Origin: Branchiostoma floridae | Taxonomy: Eukaryota > Chordata > Leptocardii > Amphioxiformes > Branchiostomatidae | NCBI RefSeq assembly: GCF_000003815.2 | Contig: NC_049983.1 | Span: 18,367,231 to 18,431,230, forward strand | Length of the DNA stretch: 64,000 nt | Direction of reading: 5' to 3' | Shown here: one piece after another, positions 24,301 through 36,227 of the stretch | Layout: each line of letters begins with the position of its first letter | How positions within the stretch are numbered: position 1 is the first letter of the stretch | Notes under the pieces: model-generated | The model's input: only the letters and a program-made list of their open reading frames with translations | What the model was told of the DNA's origin: nothing | Databases searched by the model: none | Program-made: the position numbers and the translations under genes

Positions 24301-24935
24301 TAACTGTGCCACCATTGCTAATGGCATCACTGCAGCTGCCAGGGGCATTGACCTCAAGATTCCCCTCATCGTCAGACTAGAAGGTAAGCTGTTTTTGGCG
24401 ACACCTCAGGGGCAGAGNNNNNNNNNNNNNNNNNNNNNNNNNNNNNNNNNNNNNNNNNNNNNNNNNNNNNNNNNNNNNNNNNNNNNNNNNNNNNNNNNNN
24501 NNNNNNNNNNNNNNNNNCTGCCCCTTCATTTACTTTTTCAATGCTTTTATTTTGTGGTAGTAGACATAATAAGGTTTTCACTGTGTTTGAAATTTGTGCT
24601 TGAACTCTCTATTACAGTAGTCATACAAAGGTGACATATTTGCAGTGTCATGATTTTACGGTAGAGGTCAACACAAAAGTTTCAAGATTTACAGTATTAC
24701 AGTCATTTGTAAAAAAAAACTCTACATTCAACTCTACATTCAAGTTTTACAAAAGATTAACTTTCCTTTAATAGTGCTCTTGGTCGTCTTCACAGAACAT
24801 TTGATTTGATTTTATTTTACTACAGGGACGAATGTTGACGAAGCCAAAAGGATTCTGAAGGAGAGCGGTCTTCCCATCATTCCTGCTGATGGTATGGGCG
24901 AGGCCGCCAAGCACGCTGTCAACAGCATACAATAA
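18304..24935 (+). CDS. SUCLG2: Succinyl-CoA ligase [GDP-forming] beta subunit, mitochondrial (SUCLG2), complete, 11 exons
   Basis: Exons: 18304-18366, 18713-18857, 19388-19490, 19891-19981, 20237-20389, 20561-20650, 21228-21324, 23384-23545, 23981-24123, 24263-24383, 24826-24935. Phases are consistent; 425 residues (human about 432). It catalyses the TCA-cycle step between succinyl-CoA and succinate in the mitochondrial matrix, paired with the SUCLG1 alpha subunit. The first about 30 residues ([20 protein letters not shown]...) are basic and Ser/Leu-rich, as in a mitochondrial targeting peptide. [12 protein letters not shown] starts the ATP-grasp domain. Conserved blocks follow: [65 protein letters not shown] and [28 protein letters not shown] and the overall match favour the GDP-specific SUCLG2 over SUCLA2. 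A 100-N gap lies within the last intron. Confidence 0.95.
20820..21215 (+). repeat. Degenerate tandem repeat, units of roughly 35-45 bp, in SUCLG2 intron 6
   Basis: The phrase AAAATGACATCACTGAACA with GTGTAGA or CAGTGTT variants recurs about nine times up to the edge of exon 7. Units are unequal and diverged. Confidence 0.7.
21698..21825 (-). mobile_element. Perfect 42-bp-arm hairpin element, 128 bp, with 9-bp target duplication
   Basis: Arm 21699-21740 is the exact reverse complement of 21748-21789, with a 7-base loop. One side carries an asymmetric 36-bp tail (rc: GTCGATGTAGGTTAGACATC then CAGGTAATAAGATA). ATCTTCTCT flanks the insertion on both sides (21689-21697 and 21826-21834). Same family as 57690-57808. 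Confidence 0.85.
22005..22435 (+). repeat. Three tandem units of about 120-150 bp in SUCLG2 intron 7
   Basis: Each unit contains GCTACTTACAACA, then GTTCATCTTCTTGAAAT, then TGACAATACT, then ATACATGAACTT. The units differ by small indels. They are nested in the Harbinger-like element. Confidence 0.75.
24418..24517. other. Assembly gap (100 N) inside SUCLG2 intron 10
   Basis: A fixed-length run of N of unknown true size. It is flanked by AGGGGCAG on the left and its inverted partner CTGCCCCT on the right, so the missing sequence is probably a foldback repeat. Confidence 0.95.
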
Positions 24936-26690
24936 CAATCACAGGATAAAGTCTTGTACAGCATATCTTGATCTTAAATGTATAAAATAACACAAGATTG
25001 TGTAGGGAGACTGTAGGAGTGATTTGTCTGGGATCAAAGTACTAGTAAACGGATACATAATACATCACTGTGACGATTCTACTACAGTAGTGAAATTTAT
25101 CATTGAACTTACTGTGAAAAAAGATATGATAGTAAATGTATTTTAGGCGACAACCAAGTGATTTTATATTAAAAATATCCAAAAAAGTCTTGAAAGAAAT
25201 GTGATTGACGATTGATACTATGGATAATCACAGCACAGTATTAAATTTACCTCACTACTACAAATGTACTTTAAGGTGATGTGGTGTGATGTAATGTAAG
25301 TCTTTGTCTTAAAGGAATAGGTTCCATAAGGGTCTATGACTTGTGTTTTGTTACTGCCACTTTTTTGCTGATGAAACATACTGTATTTTTGATTGCTACT
25401 TGATTTTGATGGCTGCTGTTTCAAAACGTCAGCCAGCCATGGAGTTTAGCAAGGGGTGTATCAAATAAAAGTGGAAGGATGTAAGAATGCATATTCCTTG
25501 TCACACCTCAACAAGACCTGAGCTTTTAGCACCATTTGCAATAGCTTCAAAGTAGATGATTCTTTAATTTTTGCATTAAAAAGTAAATTTGCATGCATAC
25601 TAGCCTGATTAAATCTCACATATAGCAACCCACCCAACAGCAAATTCATGTTATGTACCACTGTGATATGATGTTTTTTTTTCATTAATTATTCAGATGA
25701 GGCCTCAATTTGCATTGTATATAAGAGGCCTGTCTTTCTTAGTTACATGTATCATGCATGTACTAGTATGTTTGAAAGTGTATTGGGCTCATGGAAAGCA
25801 GCGGATGTAGAAATTACATCCTTAATTATTCAAATTACATGTAGATCCTGATTTTGATTATTAAGATCTAACTATGCCAACTATAATCTAAACTATATTA
25901 TGTTACATACCAAAAATGATTATGACTTATCAAGCCCTTTTGAGTTCTGAAACAAAATCGCTGCGGTTCACAAAACGGTATTAAATTACGGCCATAACAT
26001 GTCGAGAAACGGAGATATGAAAACTGGAATGTCGGCTGCAGTGCCACAAAAAGTCATCAGGTGGTCCAGAATCGAATTTGCTCTTTGTTTTGCCAACATC
26101 TGCCAACATACTAAATGTCATCCATCCACACCTCGCCCACAAATGGTACCAAAACATTACTTTCCAGACAAAGGTAATATAATCAAGGAGGTTAAAAATG
26201 TAACCTCCTTGATATAATAAAACCCATCTCCAGGAGTCATTGGCCCAAAATGACTGGTGTAAGAAAGAAGCATCGGTTATTACCAAGCCAGCTATAAAGA
26301 AAATCCTAGTATATTAAATGTAGTATTTGGAAAATCTGGGACAAAGGGGCGAATCGCTTTCACCCTAACGCGGAAGCATACCAGGAAGTAAGTTCCGAGC
26401 ACTTAAATCTAAATAATATAAGTACATTTTCCAGCTATATTTATTAGTAGTTGATATCATTTTGCAGCCGATTACGAGCGATGTGAACTCAAACCTGAAC
26501 CCAAGGGCTTTCGTCAATTTTGGCCTTATACTACCCACAGAGTGTGGCGGAAGAATGTCTAGTAGTGCACCGTTAACAATGGGCTAAGGTTCTTTTGTTC
26601 GTTTTGTTTATTGGCCTCGGCGGCAATGGGGCTGTGTGAGCGCTGCCTAGTTTAATGCCTTGGTGAGCTCTTCATTGTCCAGTACCTAAA
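24936..26690. other. Intergenic: SUCLG2 3' UTR and presumed promoter of the TPR gene
   Basis: A likely SUCLG2 polyadenylation signal AATAAA is at 25464-25469. A short hairpin built on CAAGGAGGTT lies at 26183-26213. I see no coding exon. The 5' UTR of the following gene probably lies within the last 350 bases. Confidence 0.5.
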
Positions 26691-29600
26691 ATGTTACGAG
26701 TCTGTGAGAAACTTAGCGCGGTCGACGCCAAGAGTAAGAGACTCGGACTCGTGCGTACCGAGACGGACTACCTCCGTGCCCTGCAGGACGCCATGGCGGA
26801 CATGGACAGGTGTGCGGAAGTGGAGGTGCTCAAAACCCTGGGCGACGTGAACTTGGAAAAGGGGAGGCATGGCAAGAACCCGGAGAAAATCGACAGGGCC
26901 ATGGTGTTGTACAGGACCGCACTGTTCCGGTGTAATGACGCAGATGTGAGAGAAAGTCTTGAATATCGTTACAACTATGCAGAGAAATTAAGGTTATGGA
27001 AGGAATCAACCGCTTCAAGTAGTTACGAGCCCCTCACTAACGCCAAGAGAATGTCTTCACTCGCTAAAGTAGCCGAGAGATTCCAACACATGGACCGAAG
27101 GTTGACTGTTGGTGGCAATGAGGAGAGTTTACTTATTGAATATACTAACTTAGTGATAGAAGGGATCGTAAACGATGACAATATGTTAGAGACGGAAGCA
27201 ATCAAAAGTCTGGGCGACGCGTATCTGAAAAGAGGAACAGAAACAAGAAATGCGCCATGTTTGACCAAGGCCACTGCTCTGTACAACACTGCACTGTGTC
27301 AGCGATTCCAGGGCACAGAGACACTAATTCACCGCTTGTTTTACACGGCAAGAGTCAGGCAAGAAATGAAGACGATTAGAAATAAGGTAATCACTCCCCT
27401 TTTATGGTGCACATGTATATAGCAATAGAATAAATAAAGAAGAGAATGTTAGGCGTTCACTTGCAAGTACTTTGGGTATATATACTATGTAAACTACAAT
27501 ATAGAGGTGGTTTGGACCATGAAGGTCAAACCAATTGATTAGCTGACCTCCGACCCTCGCCAATAGGAGAGCAGTCGCTCCAACTTCTCTCCGTTGTTTT
27601 ATTAAATGGCAGTTGGTATAGACATACATTTGATCACGTTACCTCAAGTCAATTATTCCGTTTTATGCTTTAATGAATACAAATGTGAACCACACCAAAG
27701 CACAAACCTTATCCTGGTTTGATTATGATGTGTTGCATTTAACGCTGATGAAAGCTCATTGATTAAAAAACTGTTAGTATCTTGTCACATAGTTTACCAA
27801 CAAGGACAGATTTTGATTATTTTTCCGTCTGACTGTTGAAGAGTTCAAAGCCAAGGGCACAGCAACAACGGGGTCACGGGCGGCCACGGGACTTCCAGGT
27901 GACGTCATCAAACACTGGCGTCATCGGTGGCTCGAAGGGTCAACGGACTAATATGTCAGAACAGGAGTGGTAATGTCAATGTTTGCTTTGTCGCTAGCGT
28001 AAACAGACGAGGTCTACATAAATCTAATGCTGGACAAGAATGGATTCAAATTTAGCTTCATTTCGACACCGAATCCTTGTATATGTTGATGTGATTTCTT
28101 GTCCACTATATTCCACTCACATTTCCAGAAATTGTCTCTTTCTAGATTGCGATTAGTTTAGCTACGAGACAAGTAGTTATATTTCAGCCATACCATAGGT
28201 ATGGTGAAATATATTGTATTCGTAATGTTTCTTTCTTTCTTTCTTTCTTTCTCCTGTCAAATCTTCAGAACACGGTATCTCCCTTGTTCCTCAACTGAAT
28301 GACTTGAAATTTGGCACAAGGTTAGAGTGAGCCAATACCCCCAGACGTTTTTTTCATTTTTTCCATATCTGTCTCTTAAATGATTTTATTAAGGTTTTTT
28401 GGTCATCTTAAGACCAAAACTGTATATTTGGGCCCCCTGTACCCTGGTATTATAACCGAATGAGCTGAAATTTGGTACAGATGTGCCTTGATAATTCCCC
28501 CATATAGATTCAATATCGGTTTTGGTGTACAGTATAACGAAATACTTATTTTTGCGTTTTTTTGGTCATTTTTTTACCAAAAAAGGACACTTTTGGCTCC
28601 TGTACCTTGGTTTTAGAACCGGATGACCTGAAATTTAGTATAAGAGTGCCCTAGACATATGCGCACATGGATTCAATAACACTTGAGGCATACGGTACAA
28701 CAAAATGCTTAATTTTGCGATTATTTGGCCATTTTATGACCAAAAAGTACACTTTTGGCTCTTGTGCTCTGGTTTTAAAACCAAATGACCTAAATTTTGG
28801 TAAAAGGGTGCACTAGATATTTATTCAAATGACACATGTATAATTTTTGTCATAGACTACGTCAAAATGATGTATTTGGGGATTTTTTTTGTCATTTTCC
28901 AATATCCAGAGGGGTCAATGACCTTAAGGTCGTTGACCCCCAGCTGCAGATTGCACCTACTGGCATATATGTCTATTTAATCTAATTAGATAGGTAACCA
29001 ATCACTTAGCCTGAATCTATATCCTAAAGAGGGGGGGGGGTGGCAGCCAATCAGCGAGCCCGGTGTTATCTGGAAGAGTCCATTCTTACACGGAGGGGTT
29101 CATTTTTTTTTAAATTCATCATTGGACTGGTGAAGTCTTTCAGTGGATGTATTTTTGGACAGGTCTATTTTGCAATTTTACAGAATGTGTGCTGGAAGAG
29201 TCTATTCTCGCATGGAGGGGGGATTTTTCAAAATTCATATTTTGGACTTTGGTGACTTCTAGTTTGTCAAAGTCTTTCAGTAGGGTTATTTTTGGACTGG
29301 TCTAATTTGCAACTTTACATGGGTGTTCTGGAAGAGTCCATTCTTGCATAGAGGGGGCTTTTTTAAAAATCCATTTTTTGGACTTCAGTGATTATGTCAA
29401 AGTCCTATTTTAGCGGATGTATTTTTGGACTGCTCTACTTTACATGGAAGAGTCCATTTTTTGCACACGGAAGGGGGATTTTTTCAAATTCATTTTTGAA
29501 CGGGTGATGATTCAAAATTCAATTTTAGTGGAAGTGTTTTTAGACTGGTCTATTATACCTTTTCATGCACTGGGACCTTTTTTGCTAAATTCAATTTTGG

Positions 29601-32600
29601 ATTTGGTTTCTTATTCAAAAGGCCAAGGTTTCAGCGGGAGTATTTCTGGACTGGTCTTTTGTGCAAATTCACATAGGGTGCACTCGAGTCCATTCTTGAA
29701 CGGGGGAATTTTGTAAGACTCATTTTTGGGTTAAACCGTCATTAGTAAAAGTGATTTTTCAAATGGGTGATTTTGAAATAGCCTATTGTTGCATGGGGAG
29801 GGAGATGGCTGAAATATGCTGTATTTGCTCTCAAGCAAATATCGGCCTTTCTAGTGTTGTATATGTGAATGAAGACTATAAAATCCTTGGTGTTTCCCTT
29901 GGTGTTTCATTAATGTATCAACGGTATAAGACTATGAGTTATGTATGAATGGCCCATTATAGTGGTACGACAACTACTAGTATACTCAGTATATCGTTAT
30001 AGAGACCTGTAACATCTTTGCTTTGCGCCTTCAGGTCTTACGAGGAGCACCTGACTGCAGGAGACAGCGCACTGGCCGATGGGAAGCTGGACGTGGCAGA
30101 AGAGAACTTTGCGTCTGCTCTCAGACTGATTCACGGTGCGTCACTTCATTGGCACCTTTCTTATTCAGCTTTTCTCTTCGATTATGTCAATGGACATAAC
30201 ATTTTTTTTCAACAAAAAAATTGACATGGCAGTCCAGTCTTATTACGGAAACGCGGGTCATTCCACTGGCAGGAGGCGTTGGTGATCCAAGAAATGCATT
30301 TCTTTGCACATCAAAAATTCGTCCTTATTGATACTTGCTTACTTTCTCACAATCAAAACACAAGAGAATGTGTCATATCATGTAATAGTTCAAAGAAAAA
30401 CTCCAAGGTGTCTATTTGAACAACTGATACATCTTTTGTACCCATACAGATCCTAACAAACCAGATCGATGTAAAGAGGCAGACTGCCTGTGCAGACTGG
30501 GTGACGTTTACATCCATCGTGGTAAGAGAACAAAAGAAGGTAGGAAATTCACACAGGCAGCAGCTCTGTACAACGCAGCCATGGCAAGAACAGACAAGAA
30601 TAAACATAGTGTGACAAAAAGATTGCAGGAGATAGAGCAATGGTTTCTCCAGTATACGGCAAATGTGCAAAGAAACCACGTTCCTTCTGATTCGGCCATG
30701 CGTCAAAAGAAGCGATTAGAAGAGATGCGCACGAGAGCCAAGTCACAACTAGACGACATTGATCAGCAACACAATCCGTACCAATACGACGAGGAAGATC
30801 CAGTCATGATAGCAGTGGAGGTTGAGAGAGCTGAAGCAGTCAAGGCTTTATTCAAGAACATCGCTAGGGATAGGCAGGAGTTTATCAAGGACCTTGTTGA
30901 TGAATGCATCGCCACACTCGGTCCTCCTTCATGTAAATACGCTTTTATCGGACTGGGCTCACAGGCAACAGAACTGGTAACACCGTACTCTGACCTGGAG
31001 TTCGCCATTCTGATTGAAGACGGAAAGGACAATGAAGACACACGGCGGTACTTCATCAACCTCACACACTATCTGCACATGAAAGTTATCAACCTCGAAG
31101 AGACCATTCTTCCGTCAATGGCCATCCCGTCACTTAACGATTTTCCAGAGAAAGACTGGTTCTTTGACTCTGTCACACCGCGTGGATTTGCCTTCGACGG
31201 CTTCATGCCATGGGCTAGCAAGACTCCATTTGGAAGAGACCAGACGAAGACCAAGCCTCCCGTCAGCCTTATCCAGACCCCTGCCGAAATGGCAAAGTTT
31301 CAGCAGCTAGAGGTTTCTGTCACAGAAGGATACCACCTATCCGACATCCTCAGACGAGTTGTTTTCTTGACAGGAGAAGAGGCCCTCGTGACCGAGTACA
31401 TGAAGGAACTCAAACGAATCATCACGGATTATCTAATCTCCCGTTCCCAGTCCCGTCTGTGTACAATGCAAATGTTGTGGGAGCACTGGGAGCAGCTTTC
31501 CACCCTCGAGCCAACCGGACAACTGTTAAATGTAAAGAAAGACATATATCGTTTTCCGGGTGTAGCCATTGAAGTACTAGCTTTGTGTTGTCAGATCACC
31601 CTCGCTAGCACGTGGAGTGTGATAAACAAATTGAAAGAAACGGACAAGATCCATGAAGATAATGCCACCCACCTTACAGTACTGACCAGCATTTCGGCAG
31701 AGCTCCGGTTAAGAACATACTTGCACAGCGGGGGACAACAAGACAGTATGTCCCCTCTTACCCAGATGAAATACCAGTCAAAACCGCAAGAGGTATCCGA
31801 CACTACCCTAGGTCTTATTTCAGTATTCCAAATTCCAGACATACAAGTTCTTTTTAGATACTACTGCAGGGCAATCCCTTTAAAGAAGTGTGTACTGGAC
31901 AGTTTTCGTGACCAATCGAAATTCATTTTGCAAACGAAAATCTTAGATGTCTCTCATGAATGTAGAGGCCGAATATCCAGAAAACTATTTCTGTATGGTA
32001 GAGCCAAACACCACCTGAAAGCAGCATTAGCAGAAGCGGGTAGCGACATGATCAAACGTTCGGACATACTTGACGAATTGGGCACCCTCTGGGCATTCTT
32101 TGATGATAGTAAAACAGGAGTTAAGGTCAATGAAGAGTCACTTAGGATACGTAAAAGTATCTATGGAGACAACACGGCACATCCAGACATTGCCATGTCG
32201 CTTATCAACCTTGGGTCATCTTGGAGTAAACTCGGTGATCACAAGAAAGCTATCAGCTACTACGAACAATCATTAAAGATGCAGAAAACTATCTATGGAG
32301 AAAACACGGCACACCAAGACATTGCCGTGTCACTTCAAAACCTTGGATTGTCTTGGAGTGAACTCGGTGAGTACAATAAAGATATCAGCTACTACCAACA
32401 GTCATTAACTATGCAGAAAACTGGCTATGGAGACAACACGGCACATCCGGGTATTGCCACGACACTACATAGCCTTGGGTCATCTTGGAGTAAACTAGGT
32501 GATTACAAGAAAGCTATCAGCTGCTACAAACAGTCATTAACTATGCAGAAAACTATCTATGGAGACAACACGGCACATCCGGACATTGCCGCGTCATTTC

Positions 32601-33736
32601 AAAACCTTGGATCATCTTGGGGTGAGCTCGGTGATTACAGAAAATCCATCAGCTGCTACGAACAGTCGTTAATGATGCAGAAAACTATCTATGGAGACAA
32701 CACGGCACATCCAACCATTGCCACGTCATTAAACGGCCTTGGATTGTCTTGGAGTAACCTTGGTGATTACAAGAAAGCTATCAGCTGCTACAAACAGTCA
32801 TTAAAGATGACGAAATCTATCTATGGAGACAACACGGCACATCCGGACATTGTCGCGTTGCTTATCAACCTTGGATCATCTTGGAGTAAACTCAGTGATC
32901 ATAGAAAAGCTATTAGTTACTACGAACATTCATTAAAGATGCAGACCACTATCTATGGAGACAAAACGGCACATCCGCACATTGCCAAGTCACTGCACAA
33001 CCTTGGATTTTCTTGGAGTGAACTCGGTGAACACAGGAAAGCTATCAGCTACTACAAACAGTCATTAACTATTCAGAAAACTATCTATGGACAAAACACG
33101 GCACATCCTGACGTTGCCGCGTCATTGAACAGCATTGGATCATCTTGGAGTTGTCTTGGTGATCACAGAAAGGCTATCAGCTACAAAGAACAGTCTTTAG
33201 CGATAAACAAAACTATCTATGGACAGAACAATGCACATCCGCACATTGCGGCGGTACTAAACGGCCTTGGTTGGTCTTGGATGGAAATCGGGGATTACAA
33301 GAAAGCTATCAGCTACTGCAAACAGTCACTATCGATGAGGAAAACTATCTATGGAGACAACACGGCACACCCAGACATTGCCGCGTCGCTTATCAACATT
33401 GGATCATCTTGGAGTCGCCTCGGTGATCACAATAAAGCTATCACTTACTACGAAAAGTCATTAGCGATGCAGAAAACTATCTATGGAGACAACACGGCAC
33501 ATCCAACCATTGCTGGGTCACTAAACAACATTGGATCATCTTTGAGTGAACTCGGCGACCACTTGAAAGCTATCGACTACTACGAACAGTCATTAGCGAT
33601 GAGGAAAACTATCTATGGTGACAACACAATGCATCCGGATATCGCAGCGTCGCTAAACAGCCTGGGAATATCTTGGCGTGAACTCGGTGATTACAAGAAA
33701 GCAATCAGCTACTTCGAACAATTAATAAATGTATGA
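26691..33736 (+). CDS. Large TPR-repeat protein with a nucleotidyltransferase-like motif, 3 exons
   Basis: Model: exon 1 26691-27386, exon 2 about 30045-30135, exon 3 30450-33736; 1357 residues. The exon 2 acceptor is uncertain: CAG at 30034 is a better site but breaks phase. I do not recognise a named orthologue. Residues 1-310 contain three related helical units around LGDVN/LGDAYLKRG/LGDVYIHRG followed by ALYxTAL. Residues about 430-450 carry the motif GSQATELVTPYSDLEF (Gly432-Ser433, Asp444, Glu446). This resembles the hG[GS]...Dx[DE] signature of nucleotidyltransferase-fold enzymes, in particular the GlnD/DUF294-type GS...YSDxD. Residues 831-1357 are twelve 44-residue TPR units of kinesin-light-chain/nephrocystin type. 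AATAAA follows at 33960. A role as a scaffold or enzyme is inference only. Confidence 0.8.
28228..28252 (+). repeat. TTTC microsatellite
   Basis: About five to six TTTC units within intron 1 of the TPR gene. Confidence 0.9.
28256..28915 (+). repeat. Four diverged tandem units of about 162 bp in the TPR-gene intron
   Basis: Anchors of the type GACCTGAAATTTGGTA recur near 28302, 28464, 28627 and 28788. Each is preceded by a GTACCCTGGTTTTAGAACC-like phrase and followed by an AT-rich stretch with GGTCATTTTnnGACCAAAA. Confidence 0.8.
29068..29760 (+). repeat. Second diverged tandem repeat (about 115-140 bp units) in the same intron
   Basis: GGAAGAGTCCATTCTTGCA-type anchors occur near 29072, 29193, 29330 and 29446, with a partial one near 29684. 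They alternate with TATTTTTGGACTGGTCTA. Apparent open frames here come from the repeat. Confidence 0.75.
32153..33733 (+). repeat. Twelve tandem 132-bp units encoding 44-residue TPRs
   Basis: Each unit reads KTIYGDNTAHPDIAASL, then NLGSSWSxLGDxKKAIS, then YYEQSLxMQ. Units are very similar in DNA as well as protein, for example the recurring ACTATCTATGGAGACAACAC. This implies recent expansion or gene conversion. The final unit is one residue short, at the stop. Confidence 0.95.
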
Positions 33737-33880
33737 GAAAAACTATCTATGGACACAACACGCCACATCCGGACAATGCCCTAAATCAACACTTTACTGC
33801 TTTAAACTAGCATGGACCAACATTGGTGATCATAACTTAAGAGAGCGATGGAGTACAGGCAGCAATAACAAAATACGCAG
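33737..33880 (+). pseudogene. Decayed thirteenth TPR unit beyond the stop codon
   Basis: Immediately after the stop the DNA continues with AAAACTATCTATGGACACAA, CACATCCGGACAATGCC and ACATTGGTGATCATAA. These are the landmarks of another unit, now frameshifted and disrupted. The stop therefore truncated a longer array. Confidence 0.7.
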
Positions 33881-34804
33881 ATGGCTTTTCATGATTCTAA
33901 ATCAAATTTTAAAAGATGGGCTGTGAATGAGATTATTACTTCTCTAGTGGTGAAAATTGAATAAATTGTGACATATCACTTATATTTTAGTTATGCATTA
34001 CGACCAAGCACTAAATTAAACATTACCATGGATATGAATGTTTACTCGATACCCCAGATATTGTTTGTGCTACTTAACAGGGGTGTAAATTTCATGTATA
34101 ACAAAAAGGAAAGATGCAAGTATAGATATATGTTGGTTATTAGTACTATATTTCCTTTCTATGGCACAACCCTGCTGTCGTCTCACAAATGCCTGAGCAT
34201 GCGACAACGAATCCTGTTATATGATACAGATGTAATTATTTCACTTTCCGTGCTAATGATACCTATGTATAAAACAATGACATTGACAAAGTATCATTGG
34301 AGATATCTATTTATTTATTTATTCGTTCGGCTGAAATGACAGTCAGCCAAGGTCGCCAAACTAGCCGTGGTGAACCAAAATTGTATTTCCACACTTCCAT
34401 TTGTAAGTTTAGATGTTGCCTTTTATCTCTGTGCTGCGTGTACGATAAAATGCTATGCATGTGAAACTATTCTTCCGTCGTGTCTGTTATCGTTATTACT
34501 GTTACTGAGGGATGTCTTACCGTAAAAAATGCAGAAGGCTGACTTTGACAGTGGTGTGGTTATAATCAAATGTGATAATTAATTCCAAGTGGCTGGTTTT
34601 ACGACTTCCGTTTGATTAATATTATTTTCAGATAATGAATCGATCTTGCCTTGTACTGGTACTGTTTCTGTGACTAAAAACATCCAAGAAGTGCTAGTGA
34701 GTGTCACCTACACAATAAAGTGCAATTAACTTCAGTTGCATGGATCAACAGCGACTTTTCTTAATCTTATCAGTCCTGCAGAACAACGTCTAAACCTCAA
34801 AACA

Positions 34805-34888
34805 CCTCACAGCTGTCATAAAGTAATATTTTAAGCCCTATATCATTAATATAGGACTTAAAATATTCCTTTTTGACAGCTGTGAGGT
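34805..34888. repeat. Foldback palindrome of about 84 bp
   Basis: CCTCACAGCTGTCA on the left pairs with TGACAGCTGTGAGG on the right. The inner segments TAATATTTTAAG and CTTAAAATATT also pair, so it forms a long hairpin. The surrounding intergenic stretch (33966-35860) shows nothing else I can support. Confidence 0.75.
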
Positions 34889-35879
34889 TAAATGTGGAAA
34901 TCGTATACTTTTAAGTAAAATGAGAAACGTTTAAAACAATTTGGCACATGACAATTCTTTCACGGTTGTGATATGTGTAATTGGGATAGATCATAGAGGG
35001 CACATCCACGGGTATAGAGGATGTTGATTAAAACCTTACTTGCATAAAACAAATTTACCAAGACTCTGAATTCATCATGAAGGTTTGAGGTCGAGAACCT
35101 CAAGTTTCTGTTTACCTCCGGGAAGGAGTTTCAGCCCTCGATGGGGGTATTATTTTTGTGTCGATATGTTCACATCTTTAACTCAAGATTCCATTTACAG
35201 ATTAATAGGGATTTGGGTGTTTGAGTGGGTACCGAAGAAACATGGCAATTTTGGCCCCCTTATGTGCTTTTCCATGTACTGCTGCATAACAGACCTTTTG
35301 CTTGTAGCAAAGTGGTTTGCTTAGCACAGACAGGTCTGTCCTAGGTCAATGGCCTCAAATTGGCATATCTTTTGGCTTGTAGAAAAGGGCTCACTTCCTG
35401 CTTGTCTCACAGCATACTTGAAATGATGCCATGACGAAAGGTGGTTGCTGCGTGCAAATTGACATAAGAAGCTTTTTGACGTTTTGACTAAGCATTAAAC
35501 GATAAATCAGGAGGTTGAGTGTTTTGTTCTGCTTAGCCGGTTTCCTGTAATTGCGATAAGTTTCTTCCTTGACTGATTTCCGCGTGACGTAAGCTTGAGG
35601 AAACGGAAGTACAAGGCGAAATTCAGTCACCGAAGAGCCATCACACCAGCCAGTCGGACGTTGGTAAGTTCTGTCCTCTTCATATGGGAGACATGTTCAG
35701 GTACGCCGTATGTATCTAAAAGTTCCTTGATATTTGACTTTGATATGGTTGTATTTGCCAATCTGACACCAAGTCTGTTCATTATGTTTCTGGGTAGGTT
35801 ACGTTGTATGAATGTGCATTTTTTTAAAGTTCACGGGTCTTAGTGGCAGCATCAAATCCGTAGGTGTTTTTGGCACCTT

Positions 35880-36014
35880 TAGACAAATTAGCCGTGAGGC
35901 TCGGTGGGCGTCACTCCACCGTCATGGGGGCAGGGGCATGGCGTGTGTCGAACTCAGGACCTACTGATTCTGATTCCTTAAACGCTCTAGCCGTTGCGCC
36001 ACACAGACACCCCA
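35880..36014 (-). mobile_element. tRNA-derived SINE fragment
   Basis: On the minus strand TGGCGCAACGGCTAG (36001-35987, Pol III A-box type) is followed about 33 bp later by GAGTTCGACAC (35955-35945, B-box type). This is the internal-promoter layout of a tRNA head. The downstream part is not tRNA-like and no intact tRNA folds. Confidence 0.6.
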
Positions 36015-36227
36015 CATGTGCCTTTGCATTACCAAGTAAGCAATAAGAAAGAACGGTTGCCAACTGAGAGGACATTCTTTGGATAGTCCCGAGCATTTGT
36101 CGAACTAAGTTCGGTTGTCTTGTCGAAAAAAGGCTGTATGATGAGGTTGGTCACATCAAATAATGCGACAGCTTTAGTAACGGTGAATATAACCGCATTG
36201 TTTAATCTATTGCAAAGTTATGATTGT

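Noticed and set aside
26999-27289. Minus-strand frames opposite the TPR-gene first exon
   Set aside because: Antisense shadows of a well-supported exon.
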